In this document: positions 1 through 5,247 of the stretch, in pieces
Layout of the letters: each line of letters starts with the position of its first letter
Position numbering within the stretch: the first letter of the stretch is position 1
NCBI GenBank assembly: GCA_024695185.1
Contig: JAILIR010000211.1
Coordinates: forward strand, 1 to 5,342
DNA: 5,342 bases
Direction: 5' to 3'
Origin: a bacterium
GTDB taxonomy: Bacteria; Bacillota_I; Bacilli_A; Acholeplasmatales; JAEDCM01
Notes under the pieces: generated by a model
The model's input: the letters and a program-made list of their open reading frames with translations, nothing else
Told to the model about the DNA's origin: nothing
The model's database searches: none
Made by a program: the position numbers and the translations under genes

Positions 1-1
1 T

Positions 2-505
2 GAATTATTATCAGAAACAAATTTTAGTTTGAATTCATTAGATTCATACAACAGAAAACAGGATGTAAATAAGGTTTATCGCAGAATAGGCGGAGAATAT
101 GCATTAGTAGAATGCAAATATACCGAAGATTGGGACCTGGGGCAAAAGCGTGCTATAGCAAAGAAAATATGCAGTGATGAATATATCACATACATTGCAT
201 TAGAGAATGATAAAGTGGTTGGCTTTATAGGACTTTTAAGGAAGCTTAGTGGTCCGTATATGATTCTTGATATGATGCATGTATCTTCTGAATGCCGAGG
301 ACAAGGCGTTGGTAGAAAACTATTTGAGGCAGGAAAAGAGGAAGCAAGAAAAGCCGGTGCAGAGGCTTTGTACATATCTGCCTGTTCTTCTGAGGAGACG
401 ATCGCATTTTATAGAGCAATGGGAAGTGACCTGACAAGTAATCCCATAAAAGAAATTGCTGAAGAGGAACCATTTGACCTTCAGATGATTTGTCCTGTGA
501 GATAG
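2..505 (+). CDS. GNAT family N-acetyltransferase, 5' end cut by the window edge
   Basis: This is an acetyl-CoA-dependent N-acetyltransferase of the GNAT fold; the substrate cannot be told from sequence. Numbered from the TTG at 29, the acetyl-CoA pyrophosphate-binding motif RGQGVG is at residues 90-95, inside the typical strand-helix segment starting LDMMHVSSECR. The late AFYRAMG motif (126-132) carries the usual Tyr128, and the C-terminus EEPFDLQMIC resembles a clostridial GNAT subfamily. The frame is open to base 2, reading ELLSETNFSLNSLDSYNRKQ before and through the TTG. From memory, relatives start with a comparable segment (REL...L...F.R.Q.V), so I take the true start to lie upstream and the gene to be partial. 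TTG29 lacks a good ribosome site. The stop is TAG at 503-505. The gene is GC-richer than everything downstream and uses codons such as CGA, GAG and CTG, suggesting separate ancestry. Family call is sure; start is uncertain. Confidence 0.88.
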   Translation, partial: ELLSETNFSLNSLDSYNRKQDVNKVYRRIGGEYALVECKYTEDWDLGQKRAIAKKICSDEYITYIALENDKVVGFIGLLRKLSGPYMILDMMHVSSECRGQGVGRKLFEAGKEEARKAGAEALYISACSSEETIAFYRAMGSDLTSNPIKEIAEEEPFDLQMICPVR

Positions 506-556
506 TGTATCAGCTTAAGTTTAAAGAAACAAGAAAGGTAAATGAGGATAGAGGTA

Positions 557-928
557 ATGGAATTAAATAAATACTTTAAAAGTTTAATAGATATTGATGA
601 TACAACAATAATAATATGCGATTTAAATCATACTATTATTTATATGAACAAGTTTGCTACTGATTTATATGCCAAAAAGAATATGAATCTACTTGGAAGT
701 AATCTTCTAAAGTGTCATAATGAAGATTCTAATGAAAAAATATTAAAAGTAGTAGAATGGTTTAAAAAGGATGTAAATAATAATTTTGTTCATACATTTT
801 TTAATGAAAAGCAAAACAAAGATGGTTATATGGTTGCATTAAGAGATGATGATGGAATACTAATAGGATATTATGAAAAACATGAATATAGGAATAAGGA
901 TTTAACGCCATTCTATAATTTTGATTAA
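557..928 (+). CDS. Small single-domain PAS sensor protein
   Basis: This 123-residue cytosolic protein appears to be one PAS domain and nothing else. Residues 15-30 form the first strands (TTIIICDLNHTIIYMN). LLGSNLLKCHNEDSNEKI (45-62) has the Cys-His pair (C53, H54) seen in the PAS_10/DUF438-like group, and YMVALRDDDGILIGYYE (91-107) forms the last two strands. No kinase, GGDEF or helix-turn-helix is attached, so it would have to act by binding a ligand and a partner. The start is chosen at ATG 557 (MELNKYF), which matches the family as I remember it and has GAGG at 544-547, 9 bases upstream. ATG 542 in the same frame would add five residues, but its AAGAAAGG site is only 3 bases away. It lies 51 bp after the GNAT stop with no terminator between, so co-transcription is possible. 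It is much more AT-rich than the GNAT gene. Ligand and role are unknown. Confidence 0.8.
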   Translation: MELNKYFKSLIDIDDTTIIICDLNHTIIYMNKFATDLYAKKNMNLLGSNLLKCHNEDSNEKILKVVEWFKKDVNNNFVHTFFNEKQNKDGYMVALRDDDGILIGYYEKHEYRNKDLTPFYNFD

Positions 929-958
929 AATACGGCTTATAAAAGCTGTATTTTTTTT
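929..958 (+). terminator. Rho-independent terminator after the PAS gene
   Basis: A 10-bp stem pairs AATACGGCTT (929-938) with AAGCTGTATT (943-952), with one G-U pair and a four-base loop. It is followed by an unbroken T-run to 958. It begins immediately after the TAA stop. Confidence 0.85.
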
Positions 959-1014
959 AGGCATAAGCATAATAAATTTGACTTATATCAATAGCTTTTA
1001 ATTTTTGCATAACT

Positions 1015-1020
1015 TATAGT
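1015..1020 (+). promoter_or_regulatory. Possible -10 box for the PrsW-like gene (weak)
   Basis: TATAGT is the best -10 match in the 95-bp gap before the membrane-protein gene, but no -35 box sits 16-18 bases upstream. A TTGACT at 978-983 is 31 bases away, too far to pair with it. A second possibility is the extended form TGC-TATGGT at 1021-1029. The upstream unit is terminated, so a promoter must be nearby, but its exact position is not settled. Confidence 0.25.
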
Positions 1021-1040
1021 TGCTATGGTAAACGAAAAGT

Positions 1041-1050
1041 GGATGGTGAT
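1041..1050 (+). promoter_or_regulatory. Ribosome binding site that fixes the start at ATG 1054
   Basis: GGATGGTGAT ends with GGTGAT, which matches the 3' half of the extended Shine-Dalgarno AAGGAGGTGAT and sits 3 bases before ATG 1054. The in-frame GTG at 1039 overlaps this site and has no comparable site of its own, so it is better read as part of the ribosome site than as the start. Confidence 0.6.
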
Positions 1051-1053
1051 TAT

Positions 1054-1755
1054 ATGAATGAAAATGAAGGACAAAAACTAACAAAGAAGAATTATTTAAT
1101 AATATTTCTATTCTTTGGCTTTGTAGTAGCAACATTACCTATTATTGTTACTGAATTAACATGGGATGGAATTTGTAATGCTGTTGGATTTGAAAAAACT
1201 ATATATAGAGAAATAATTGAATGTTTCTTAAGAGCTGCTCTTTTAGAAGAAACATTTAAATTCATGGCTTTTATTTTTGCTAGGAAAGAATATAAGATTA
1301 ATAGAGTAGCTGATTCTATGTTTGCTGCTGGTTTAATAGGGTTAATGTATGCAATAATTGAAAAGGTTGTATTATTTAATCCTATGACTATTATCGTAAA
1401 TATATTCTTCCCAATACATTTATTATGGCAATGGAATCAAGGTAGACATTATCAAATATCTAAAGATGAAAAGAAAAAAGGAAATAAAGGAAAAGCATTT
1501 TTCCATATGTTCTTAGCAACATTTGTGATATTTTTCTTGCATGGAACTTGGGATGCATTAATAAGCATAGGAACTTATATGATAGATGAAAATAATGCTA
1601 TTACTAATGGTGATATGTATGGAGGAATTATTTTAGGTGCTGCTTTATTCTTAGGTGCAGTATATACAATAATTACATTTATTATAACAATCAAAACAGC
1701 AAGAAAAGCTAAAAGAGAAAACGAAAGAAGAGAAGAAAATGCTATATCTGAATAA
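1054..1755 (+). CDS. PrsW-like (CAAX-protease superfamily) integral membrane protein
   Basis: This 233-residue polytopic membrane protein resembles the PrsW family of intramembrane metalloproteases. Hydrophobic segments lie near residues 14-33, 60-77, 90-108, 111-126, 148-166 and 188-213, and the tail is basic and cytosolic-looking (KTARKAKRENERREE). The signature residues are present: LLEETFK at 63-69 (E65, E66 and K69, the EExxK motif), YAIIE ending at E103, H122 in IHLLWQW, and HGTWDA with H163 and D167. In the family these Glu/His residues are thought to hold a catalytic metal, and PrsW cleaves anti-sigma factors such as RsiW. No anti-sigma or sigma gene is nearby, so the substrate is unknown. 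A charged loop (K137-K147, rich in Lys) separates the two halves. ATG 1054 is preferred over GTG 1039 on ribosome-site grounds. The gene is flanked by terminators and looks monocistronic. Protease activity is inferred from motifs only. Confidence 0.75.
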   Translation: MNENEGQKLTKKNYLIIFLFFGFVVATLPIIVTELTWDGICNAVGFEKTIYREIIECFLRAALLEETFKFMAFIFARKEYKINRVADSMFAAGLIGLMYAIIEKVVLFNPMTIIVNIFFPIHLLWQWNQGRHYQISKDEKKKGNKGKAFFHMFLATFVIFFLHGTWDALISIGTYMIDENNAITNGDMYGGIILGAALFLGAVYTIITFIITIKTARKAKRENERREENAISE

Positions 1756-1784
1756 TTAGGGAGAAAAATTTCCCTAATTTTTTT
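1754..1784 (+). terminator. Rho-independent terminator after the PrsW-like gene
   Basis: A perfect 9-bp stem pairs AATTAGGGA (1754-1762) with TCCCTAATT (1771-1779), with an 8-base loop and T-run to 1784. The stem overlaps the last two bases of the stop codon. It separates this gene from the ArsR operon. Confidence 0.85.
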
Positions 1785-1792
1785 ATTAAAAC

Positions 1793-1812
1793 ATATTGAC
1801 AGCCATCAATGT
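1793..1812 (+). promoter_or_regulatory. ArsR operator, upstream copy (over the -35 box)
   Basis: This is the first of two near-identical 20-bp elements (18 of 20 bases shared with 1824-1843). It contains the dyad ATTGA-N6-TCAAT (1795-1799 and 1806-1810), the size and spacing expected of a site for a dimeric ArsR/SmtB winged-helix repressor. It covers the TTGACA -35 box, so binding would block RNA polymerase. That ArsR binds here is inferred from position and symmetry. Confidence 0.72.
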
Positions 1813-1825
1813 ATTGTGCTAATAT
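1796..1825 (+). promoter_or_regulatory. Promoter of the ArsR / C_GCAxxG_C_C operon
   Basis: A consensus -35 TTGACA (1796-1801) is followed after 18 bases by TAATAT (1820-1825), preceded by TGC, which makes it an extended -10. The predicted transcript starts near 1832, giving a leader of about 27 bases with AAGGAGG at 1845-1851. The -35 lies inside one operator and the start site inside the other. Confidence 0.75.
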
Positions 1826-1843
1826 ATTGATAGACATCAATGT
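1824..1843 (+). promoter_or_regulatory. ArsR operator, downstream copy (over the transcription start)
   Basis: This second copy of the 20-bp element has the dyad ATTGA-N6-TCAAT at 1826-1830 and 1837-1841. Its centre is 31 bp from that of the first copy, about three helical turns, so two bound dimers would lie on the same face of the DNA. It overlaps the expected +1 and ends just before the ribosome site. Confidence 0.72.
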
Positions 1844-1858
1844 GAAGGAGGAATAAAT

Positions 1859-2173
1859 ATGACAAATGATGCATTTTTAAAAAGAATAAAATTAATAAGC
1901 GATGAAACTAGATTAAAGATAATACAATATTTATCTGATAATGGTACTAAATGTGCTTGTAAAATATTAGAAGAACTAAATATTACACAAGGTACTCTAT
2001 CTCATCATATGAAAGCTTTATGCCTTGAAAATATCACATCATGTAAAAAAGAAGGCAAATGGTGCTATTATACATTAAATAAAGAAGCTATTTGTGATTT
2101 AACTTACTTTTTAATGGATATTTGTAAGACTAAAGAAAATGACGAAAAATGTTGTTGCTGTGGTGAAAAATAA
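1859..2173 (+). CDS. arsR: ArsR/SmtB-family metal(loid)-responsive repressor
   Basis: This 104-residue winged helix-turn-helix repressor is of usual size for the family. It is expected to bind its own promoter as a dimer and release on sensing a metal or metalloid. ISDETRLKIIQYL (14-25) is the family's first helix region. KCACKILEEL (31-40) carries Cys32 and Cys34, the position of the CVC motif that binds As(III)/Sb(III) in classical ArsR. TQGTLSHHMKAL (43-54) is the recognition helix, and GKWCYYTLN (67-75) is the wing. More cysteines are at 55, 62, 69, 79 and 89, and the tail has four in a row (98-101), a possible extra metal or thiol site. AAGGAGG sits 7 bases before the ATG. The stop overlaps the next start (TAATG), so the two genes are probably translationally coupled. 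The ArsR family is sure; arsenite as inducer is inferred from CxC, and another thiophilic metal or thiol stress is possible. The symbol is by family only. Confidence 0.88.
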   Translation: MTNDAFLKRIKLISDETRLKIIQYLSDNGTKCACKILEELNITQGTLSHHMKALCLENITSCKKEGKWCYYTLNKEAICDLTYFLMDICKTKENDEKCCCCGEK

Positions 2174-2610
2174 TGAATCATCAAGAATTAGCTTTAAAGT
2201 ATTTCAATATGAAATATCACTGTTCACAAGCAGTACTTGCAGCATATAGTGATTTAACAGGTTTATCTATTGATGAGTCACTAAAGCTTGGTTCGTGCTT
2301 TGGTTCAGGTATGCGTCAAGGAGAAGTATGTGGTGCAGCAACAGGTGCCTTAATGGTTTTAGGATTAATATTTGGATATACTGACCCGAATAGTAAGGAA
2401 CAATCAAATAGAATTAATGATAAGTTCTTAAAAAGATTTAAAGAAGTTAATGGATCATATTTATGTAATGAATTATTAAAATGCGACATAAGAACAATAG
2501 AAGGTGTTAATTATGCAAGAAATAATAATCTATTTACTGAATTCTGCCCTAAAATGGTTTTAAGCGCAACACTTATATTAGATGAGATAATAAAAGAAGA
2601 GTCAAAATAA
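2173..2610 (+). CDS. C_GCAxxG_C_C family protein (putative redox/metal-binding)
   Basis: This 145-residue soluble protein belongs to the C_GCAxxG_C_C family, named for its spaced cysteines and thought to be redox-active; some members are selenoproteins. The core motif is GEVCGAATGALMVLG (50-64) with Cys53. The other family-type cysteines are Cys17 (YHCSQAV), Cys98 and Cys104 (LCNELLKC, five residues apart), and Cys125 (EFCPKMV). Cys42 in GSCFGSGMR is a further one. It has no signal peptide or clear membrane span, so it is likely cytosolic. It starts within the stop codon of arsR, so it is the regulated target of that operon. This suggests the protein binds or reduces the metal(loid) or handles the resulting thiol stress, but its biochemical function is not established. 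All key cysteines are coded by normal Cys codons here. The stop is TAA, followed by a terminator. Confidence 0.88.
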   Translation: MNHQELALKYFNMKYHCSQAVLAAYSDLTGLSIDESLKLGSCFGSGMRQGEVCGAATGALMVLGLIFGYTDPNSKEQSNRINDKFLKRFKEVNGSYLCNELLKCDIRTIEGVNYARNNNLFTEFCPKMVLSATLILDEIIKEESK

Positions 2611-2624
2611 ACTTAAAATAAACG

Positions 2625-2651
2625 GCCTTAATAATTTTATTAAGGCTTTTT
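2625..2651 (+). terminator. Rho-independent terminator of the ArsR operon
   Basis: A perfect 9-bp stem pairs GCCTTAATA (2625-2633) with TATTAAGGC (2638-2646), with a four-base loop and T-run 2647-2651. Confidence 0.85.
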
Positions 2652-2661
2652 AATTTCTTTA

Positions 2662-2690
2662 TTGCAAGAGTAATTATGTTTTGATATAAT
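2662..2690 (+). promoter_or_regulatory. Promoter of the PPi-phosphofructokinase gene
   Basis: TTGCAA (2662-2667), exactly 17 bases, then a perfect TATAAT (2685-2690) preceded by TGA, an extended -10. The predicted start is near 2697, giving a leader of about 60 bases. The strength fits a central glycolytic enzyme. Confidence 0.85.
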
Positions 2691-2708
2691 TGTTATGGTA
2701 GTTAAAAC

Positions 2709-2727
2709 ATTAGTTTTATAAACTAAT
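2709..2727. promoter_or_regulatory. Perfect 8-bp dyad in the pfp leader
   Basis: ATTAGTTT (2709-2716) and AAACTAAT (2720-2727) are perfect inverted repeats around TAT. It lies just downstream of the predicted start, between the promoter and the GAGGAG ribosome site (2741-2746). It could be a repressor operator or a 5' stem that stabilises the mRNA. No T-run follows, so it is not a terminator. Confidence 0.4.
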
Positions 2728-2755
2728 TAAAATATAGAAAGAGGAGATTTAAAAA

Positions 2756-4426
2756 ATGAAGATTTCTGCATTACAAAAAGCAAGATATGAATACCAACCT
2801 AAACTTCCTGGAATGTTAAGAAATGGTGTTGAAAATATCTGCGTTAAAGAAGGAAAAGAAACTGAATCTGTAGCTGATCAAGCTAAGATTAAAGCTTTAT
2901 TCCCTGAAACTTATGGAAAGAAAGAAATTACTTTTGAAAAAGGTAAGAACACAGCATGTGCTAAACCACAAGTTGTTGGTGTAATTTTATCAGGTGGACA
3001 AGCACCTGGTGGGCACAATGTTATTTGCGGTTTATATGATGCATTAAAGAAAGCAAACAAAGGAAACAAGTTAATTGGATTTAAGGGAGGCCCATCTGGA
3101 CTAATCGAAGATTCATTTGTTGAATTTGATGATGCATTTATTGATGCATATAGAAATACAGGTGGATTTGATATTATTGGTTCTGGTAGAACAAAACTTG
3201 AAACTGTTGAACAATTCAAGGTTGCTACTGAAGTTTGTAAGAAACATGGTATCACAGCTATCGTAATCATTGGTGGAGATGACTCTAACACTAATGCTGC
3301 TGTATTAGCTGAATACTTTGCACAAAACAAGGCTGGAGTACAAGTTATTGGTTGTCCAAAGACAATTGATGGTGACTTAAAGAACGATGATATCGAATGT
3401 TCATTTGGTTTCGATACAGCTACAAAAACTTATTCAGAATTAATCGGAAATATCGAAAGAGACTGTAACTCAGCTAAGAAATATTGGCACTTTGTAAAAG
3501 TTATGGGTAGAAGTGCTTCTCACGTTGCACTTGAATGTGCTCTTGAAACTCAACCTAACATTTGCTTAATCAGTGAAGAAGTTGAATTAAAGAAGATGAG
3601 CTTAAGCCAAATCGCTAACCAAATTGCTGACTCAGTAGTTGCTAGAAGCAAGAAGGGTATGAACTTCGGTGTAGCAATTATTCCTGAAGGTGTAGTTGAA
3701 TTTGTTCCTGAATTCAAGAAATTAATTGCTGAAATTAATGAATTATTAGCTGGAGCTAAGGCTGAAGCATTCAATGCTCTTGCTACTTGGGCTGAAAAAT
3801 ATGAATTCATTAAGAAAGGTTTATCAACTGAATCATTTAATGTATTTGATATTTTACCTCAAACTATTCAACAACAATTATTCTTAGAACGTGACCCTCA
3901 TGGAAACGTACAAGTTTCATTAATTGAATCAGAAAAATTATTCTCTGCTTTAGTTAAGGATGTATTAGCTAAGAAGAAAGCTGCTGGAGAATACAATGGT
4001 AAATTTAATGCTCTACATCATTTCTTCGGATATGAAGGAAGATGTGCATTCCCATCTAACTTTGATGCTGATTACTGCTATTCACTTGGATACAATGCAT
4101 TCATGTTAATTCAATATGGATTCAATGGATATCTATCAAAGGTTTCTAACCTTTCTAAACCAGCTGACCAATGGATTGCTGGTGGTATGCCTATCACTAA
4201 GATGATGAACATTGAAAGAAGACACGGTGAAGATAAGCCAGTTATTAGAAAAGCATTAGTTGAACTTGATGGTGCTCCATTCAAATACTTTGAATCACAT
4301 AGAAAAGAATGGGCTGAAAATACTTGTTACTTATATCCAGGTGCTATTCAATACTATGGACCAGCTGAAGTATGCGATTTAACAACAAAAACTTTAGCTT
4401 TAGAAAAAGGTATTAAAATTGACTAA
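2756..4426 (+). CDS. pfp: Pyrophosphate-dependent 6-phosphofructokinase, long type
   Basis: This enzyme phosphorylates fructose 6-phosphate to fructose 1,6-bisphosphate with pyrophosphate instead of ATP, a reversible cytosolic step of glycolysis. At 556 residues it matches the long PPi-PFK group (spirochaete and plant-like). The phosphate-binding loop is SGGQAPGG (79-86). GGDD (173-176) and PKTIDGD (201-207) carry Asp176 and Lys202 in place of the two glycines of ATP-dependent PfkA, the change that marks PPi use. Asp205 is the expected catalytic base. MGRSASH (250-256), IIPEG (308-312) and [10 protein letters not shown] (425-434) complete the sugar-phosphate site. The start has GAGGAG 9 bases upstream. 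The coding sequence is somewhat less AT-biased and uses AAC, TTC and ATC more than its neighbours, as expected for a highly expressed gene. It has its own promoter and terminator. No truncation or frameshift is seen. A beta-glucosidase gene follows as a separate unit. Highly confident. Confidence 0.97.
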   Translation: MKISALQKARYEYQPKLPGMLRNGVENICVKEGKETESVADQAKIKALFPETYGKKEITFEKGKNTACAKPQVVGVILSGGQAPGGHNVICGLYDALKKANKGNKLIGFKGGPSGLIEDSFVEFDDAFIDAYRNTGGFDIIGSGRTKLETVEQFKVATEVCKKHGITAIVIIGGDDSNTNAAVLAEYFAQNKAGVQVIGCPKTIDGDLKNDDIECSFGFDTATKTYSELIGNIERDCNSAKKYWHFVKVMGRSASHVALECALETQPNICLISEEVELKKMSLSQIANQIADSVVARSKKGMNFGVAIIPEGVVEFVPEFKKLIAEINELLAGAKAEAFNALATWAEKYEFIKKGLSTESFNVFDILPQTIQQQLFLERDPHGNVQVSLIESEKLFSALVKDVLAKKKAAGEYNGKFNALHHFFGYEGRCAFPSNFDADYCYSLGYNAFMLIQYGFNGYLSKVSNLSKPADQWIAGGMPITKMMNIERRHGEDKPVIRKALVELDGAPFKYFESHRKEWAENTCYLYPGAIQYYGPAEVCDLTTKTLALEKGIKID

Positions 4427-4439
4427 CTAAAAAATAATA

Positions 4440-4469
4440 AACACTGTTTCGTTTGAGACAGTGTTTTTT
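4440..4469 (+). terminator. Rho-independent terminator of pfp
   Basis: An 11-bp stem pairs AACACTGTTTC (4440-4450) with GAGACAGTGTT (4455-4465), with one T-G pair, a four-base loop and T-run 4464-4469. It lies 13 bases after the stop. Confidence 0.92.
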
Positions 4470-4483
4470 GTTTATCAAATTCA

Positions 4484-4509
4484 TATCTAAATATAAATAT
4501 TATTAGATA
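4484..4509. repeat. AT-rich inverted repeat upstream of the beta-glucosidase promoter
   Basis: TATCTAA (4484-4490) and TTAGATA (4503-4509) are perfect inverted arms 12 bases apart, centred about 62 bases upstream of the -10 box. It could be a regulator site, but in such AT-rich DNA a chance match is plausible. Confidence 0.22.
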
Positions 4510-4554
4510 ACTTAATTCCAAATATTTCAAAAATATAAAAAAACTAAATTTTTT

Positions 4555-4563
4555 TGATATAAT
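4555..4563 (+). promoter_or_regulatory. Extended -10 promoter of the beta-glucosidase gene
   Basis: TGA-TATAAT, a perfect extended -10. The 12 bases TTTTGATATAAT (4552-4563) are identical to those at the pfp -10. No good -35 is found 17 bases upstream (ATAAAA). The transcript would start near 4570, leaving a leader of only about 15 bases. Confidence 0.7.
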
Positions 4564-4569
4564 GAAGTT

Positions 4570-4580
4570 AAGGATGTGAT
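4570..4580 (+). promoter_or_regulatory. Ribosome binding site that fixes the start at ATG 4585
   Basis: AAGGATGTGAT differs by one base from the full extended Shine-Dalgarno AAGGAGGTGAT and ends 4 bases before ATG 4585. The in-frame GTG at 4576 lies inside this site, so it is not the start. Confidence 0.75.
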
Positions 4581-4584
4581 ATTT

Positions 4585-5247
4585 ATGTTCGATTATGAAA
4601 TTACTAATATTAATAAGGTTAGAGAATTAGCACATGAATGTACTTTATTTTTAAAATGTGATAAATCTTTCCCTCTTGATAAGCCTTGTAAGATTGCTGC
4701 ATATGGCAATGGAGTAAGAAATACACTTAAAGGTGGTACTGGAAGTGGAGAGGTTAATTCTAGAGAGTTTAAAACTATAGAAGAAGCCTTAAAGGAAGCT
4801 AATTTTGAAATTATAAATAATGATTATTTTGATTTGTATGATTTAGAATATAAAAAGGCTAGAAAAAAGTTTATTAAACAAATAAGAAAAGAAGCTAAAA
4901 AAGAAAAGATGAATCCTGTAGCTTATGGTATGGGTATGGTTATGCCTGAAATGGATTATGAAGTAGAACTTGATTTTAGTGCTGATGCATGTATCTATGT
5001 ATTATCAAGAATATGCGGTGAAGGTAATGATAGAAAAAACATTAATGGTGATTTTAAATTAACTTATACCGAAATAAAAATGATTAATGAATTAAATAGT
5101 AAATATGAAAAATTCATGTTAGTTTTAAATGTTGGTGGGCCTGTTGATTTAGCACCAGTTATGGATGTTAAAAATATTTTATTATTATCACAACTAGGAA
5201 TATCAACTTCAGGCGTATTAATTGATACACTCCTTCAGTATATTTAG
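4585..5247 (+). CDS. Family 3 beta-glucosidase (domain-permuted type), N-terminal part, broken by an inverted junction
   Basis: This is the first 215 or so residues of a glycoside hydrolase family 3 beta-glucosidase, which releases glucose from beta-glucosides or cello-oligosaccharides. The alpha/beta-sandwich domain comes first here, as in the permuted enzymes of Ruminococcus albus and Butyrivibrio; the catalytic barrel would follow and is absent. Markers are YGNGVRNTLKGGTGSGEVN (40-58), SRICGEGNDR (141-150), VLNVGGPVDL (180-189) and ILLLSQLG (198-205). There is no signal peptide, so it is likely cytosolic. The reading is native to GAT ACA (Asp-Thr, ending 5229). The expected LLGKVNPSGK does not follow: the next codons, ending in TAG at 5245-5247, come from an inverted piece of the same gene (5225-5342). 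The stop is therefore probably not the real end. The intact enzyme would be several hundred residues longer. ATG 4585 is chosen over GTG 4576 from the ribosome site. Transcribed from its own promoter after the pfp terminator. Confidence 0.88.
   Translation: MFDYEITNINKVRELAHECTLFLKCDKSFPLDKPCKIAAYGNGVRNTLKGGTGSGEVNSREFKTIEEALKEANFEIINNDYFDLYDLEYKKARKKFIKQIRKEAKKEKMNPVAYGMGMVMPEMDYEVELDFSADACIYVLSRICGEGNDRKNINGDFKLTYTEIKMINELNSKYEKFMLVLNVGGPVDLAPVMDVKNILLLSQLGISTSGVLIDTLLQYI

Noticed and set aside
76..473. Two minus-strand open frames (76-375 and 246-473) inside the GNAT gene
   Set aside because: They lie antisense to a gene with clear family motifs, have no recognisable domain and no ribosome site worth noting.
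978..983. TTGACT as a -35 box for the PrsW-like gene
   Set aside because: No -10 box lies 16-18 bases downstream; TATAGT is 31 bases away.
1793..1843. The two 20-bp direct repeats as a CRISPR or transposon end
   Set aside because: There are only two copies, each a dyad, placed over promoter elements of an ArsR gene. Operators explain them fully.
2709..2727. The pfp leader dyad as a terminator or riboswitch
   Set aside because: It has no T-run and only an 8-bp AT-rich stem, and the leader of about 60 bases is too short and unstructured for a known riboswitch class.
2911..3810. Minus-strand open frames at 2911-3330 and 3550-3810
   Set aside because: They are shadows of the PPi-phosphofructokinase gene. 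Their composition is the mirror of its codons and they have no family features.
4576..4578. GTG as start of the beta-glucosidase (and the similar GTG at 1039 for the PrsW-like gene)
   Set aside because: Both GTGs fall within or beside an extended Shine-Dalgarno (AAGGATGTGAT, GGATGGTGAT) that is correctly placed for the ATG just after.
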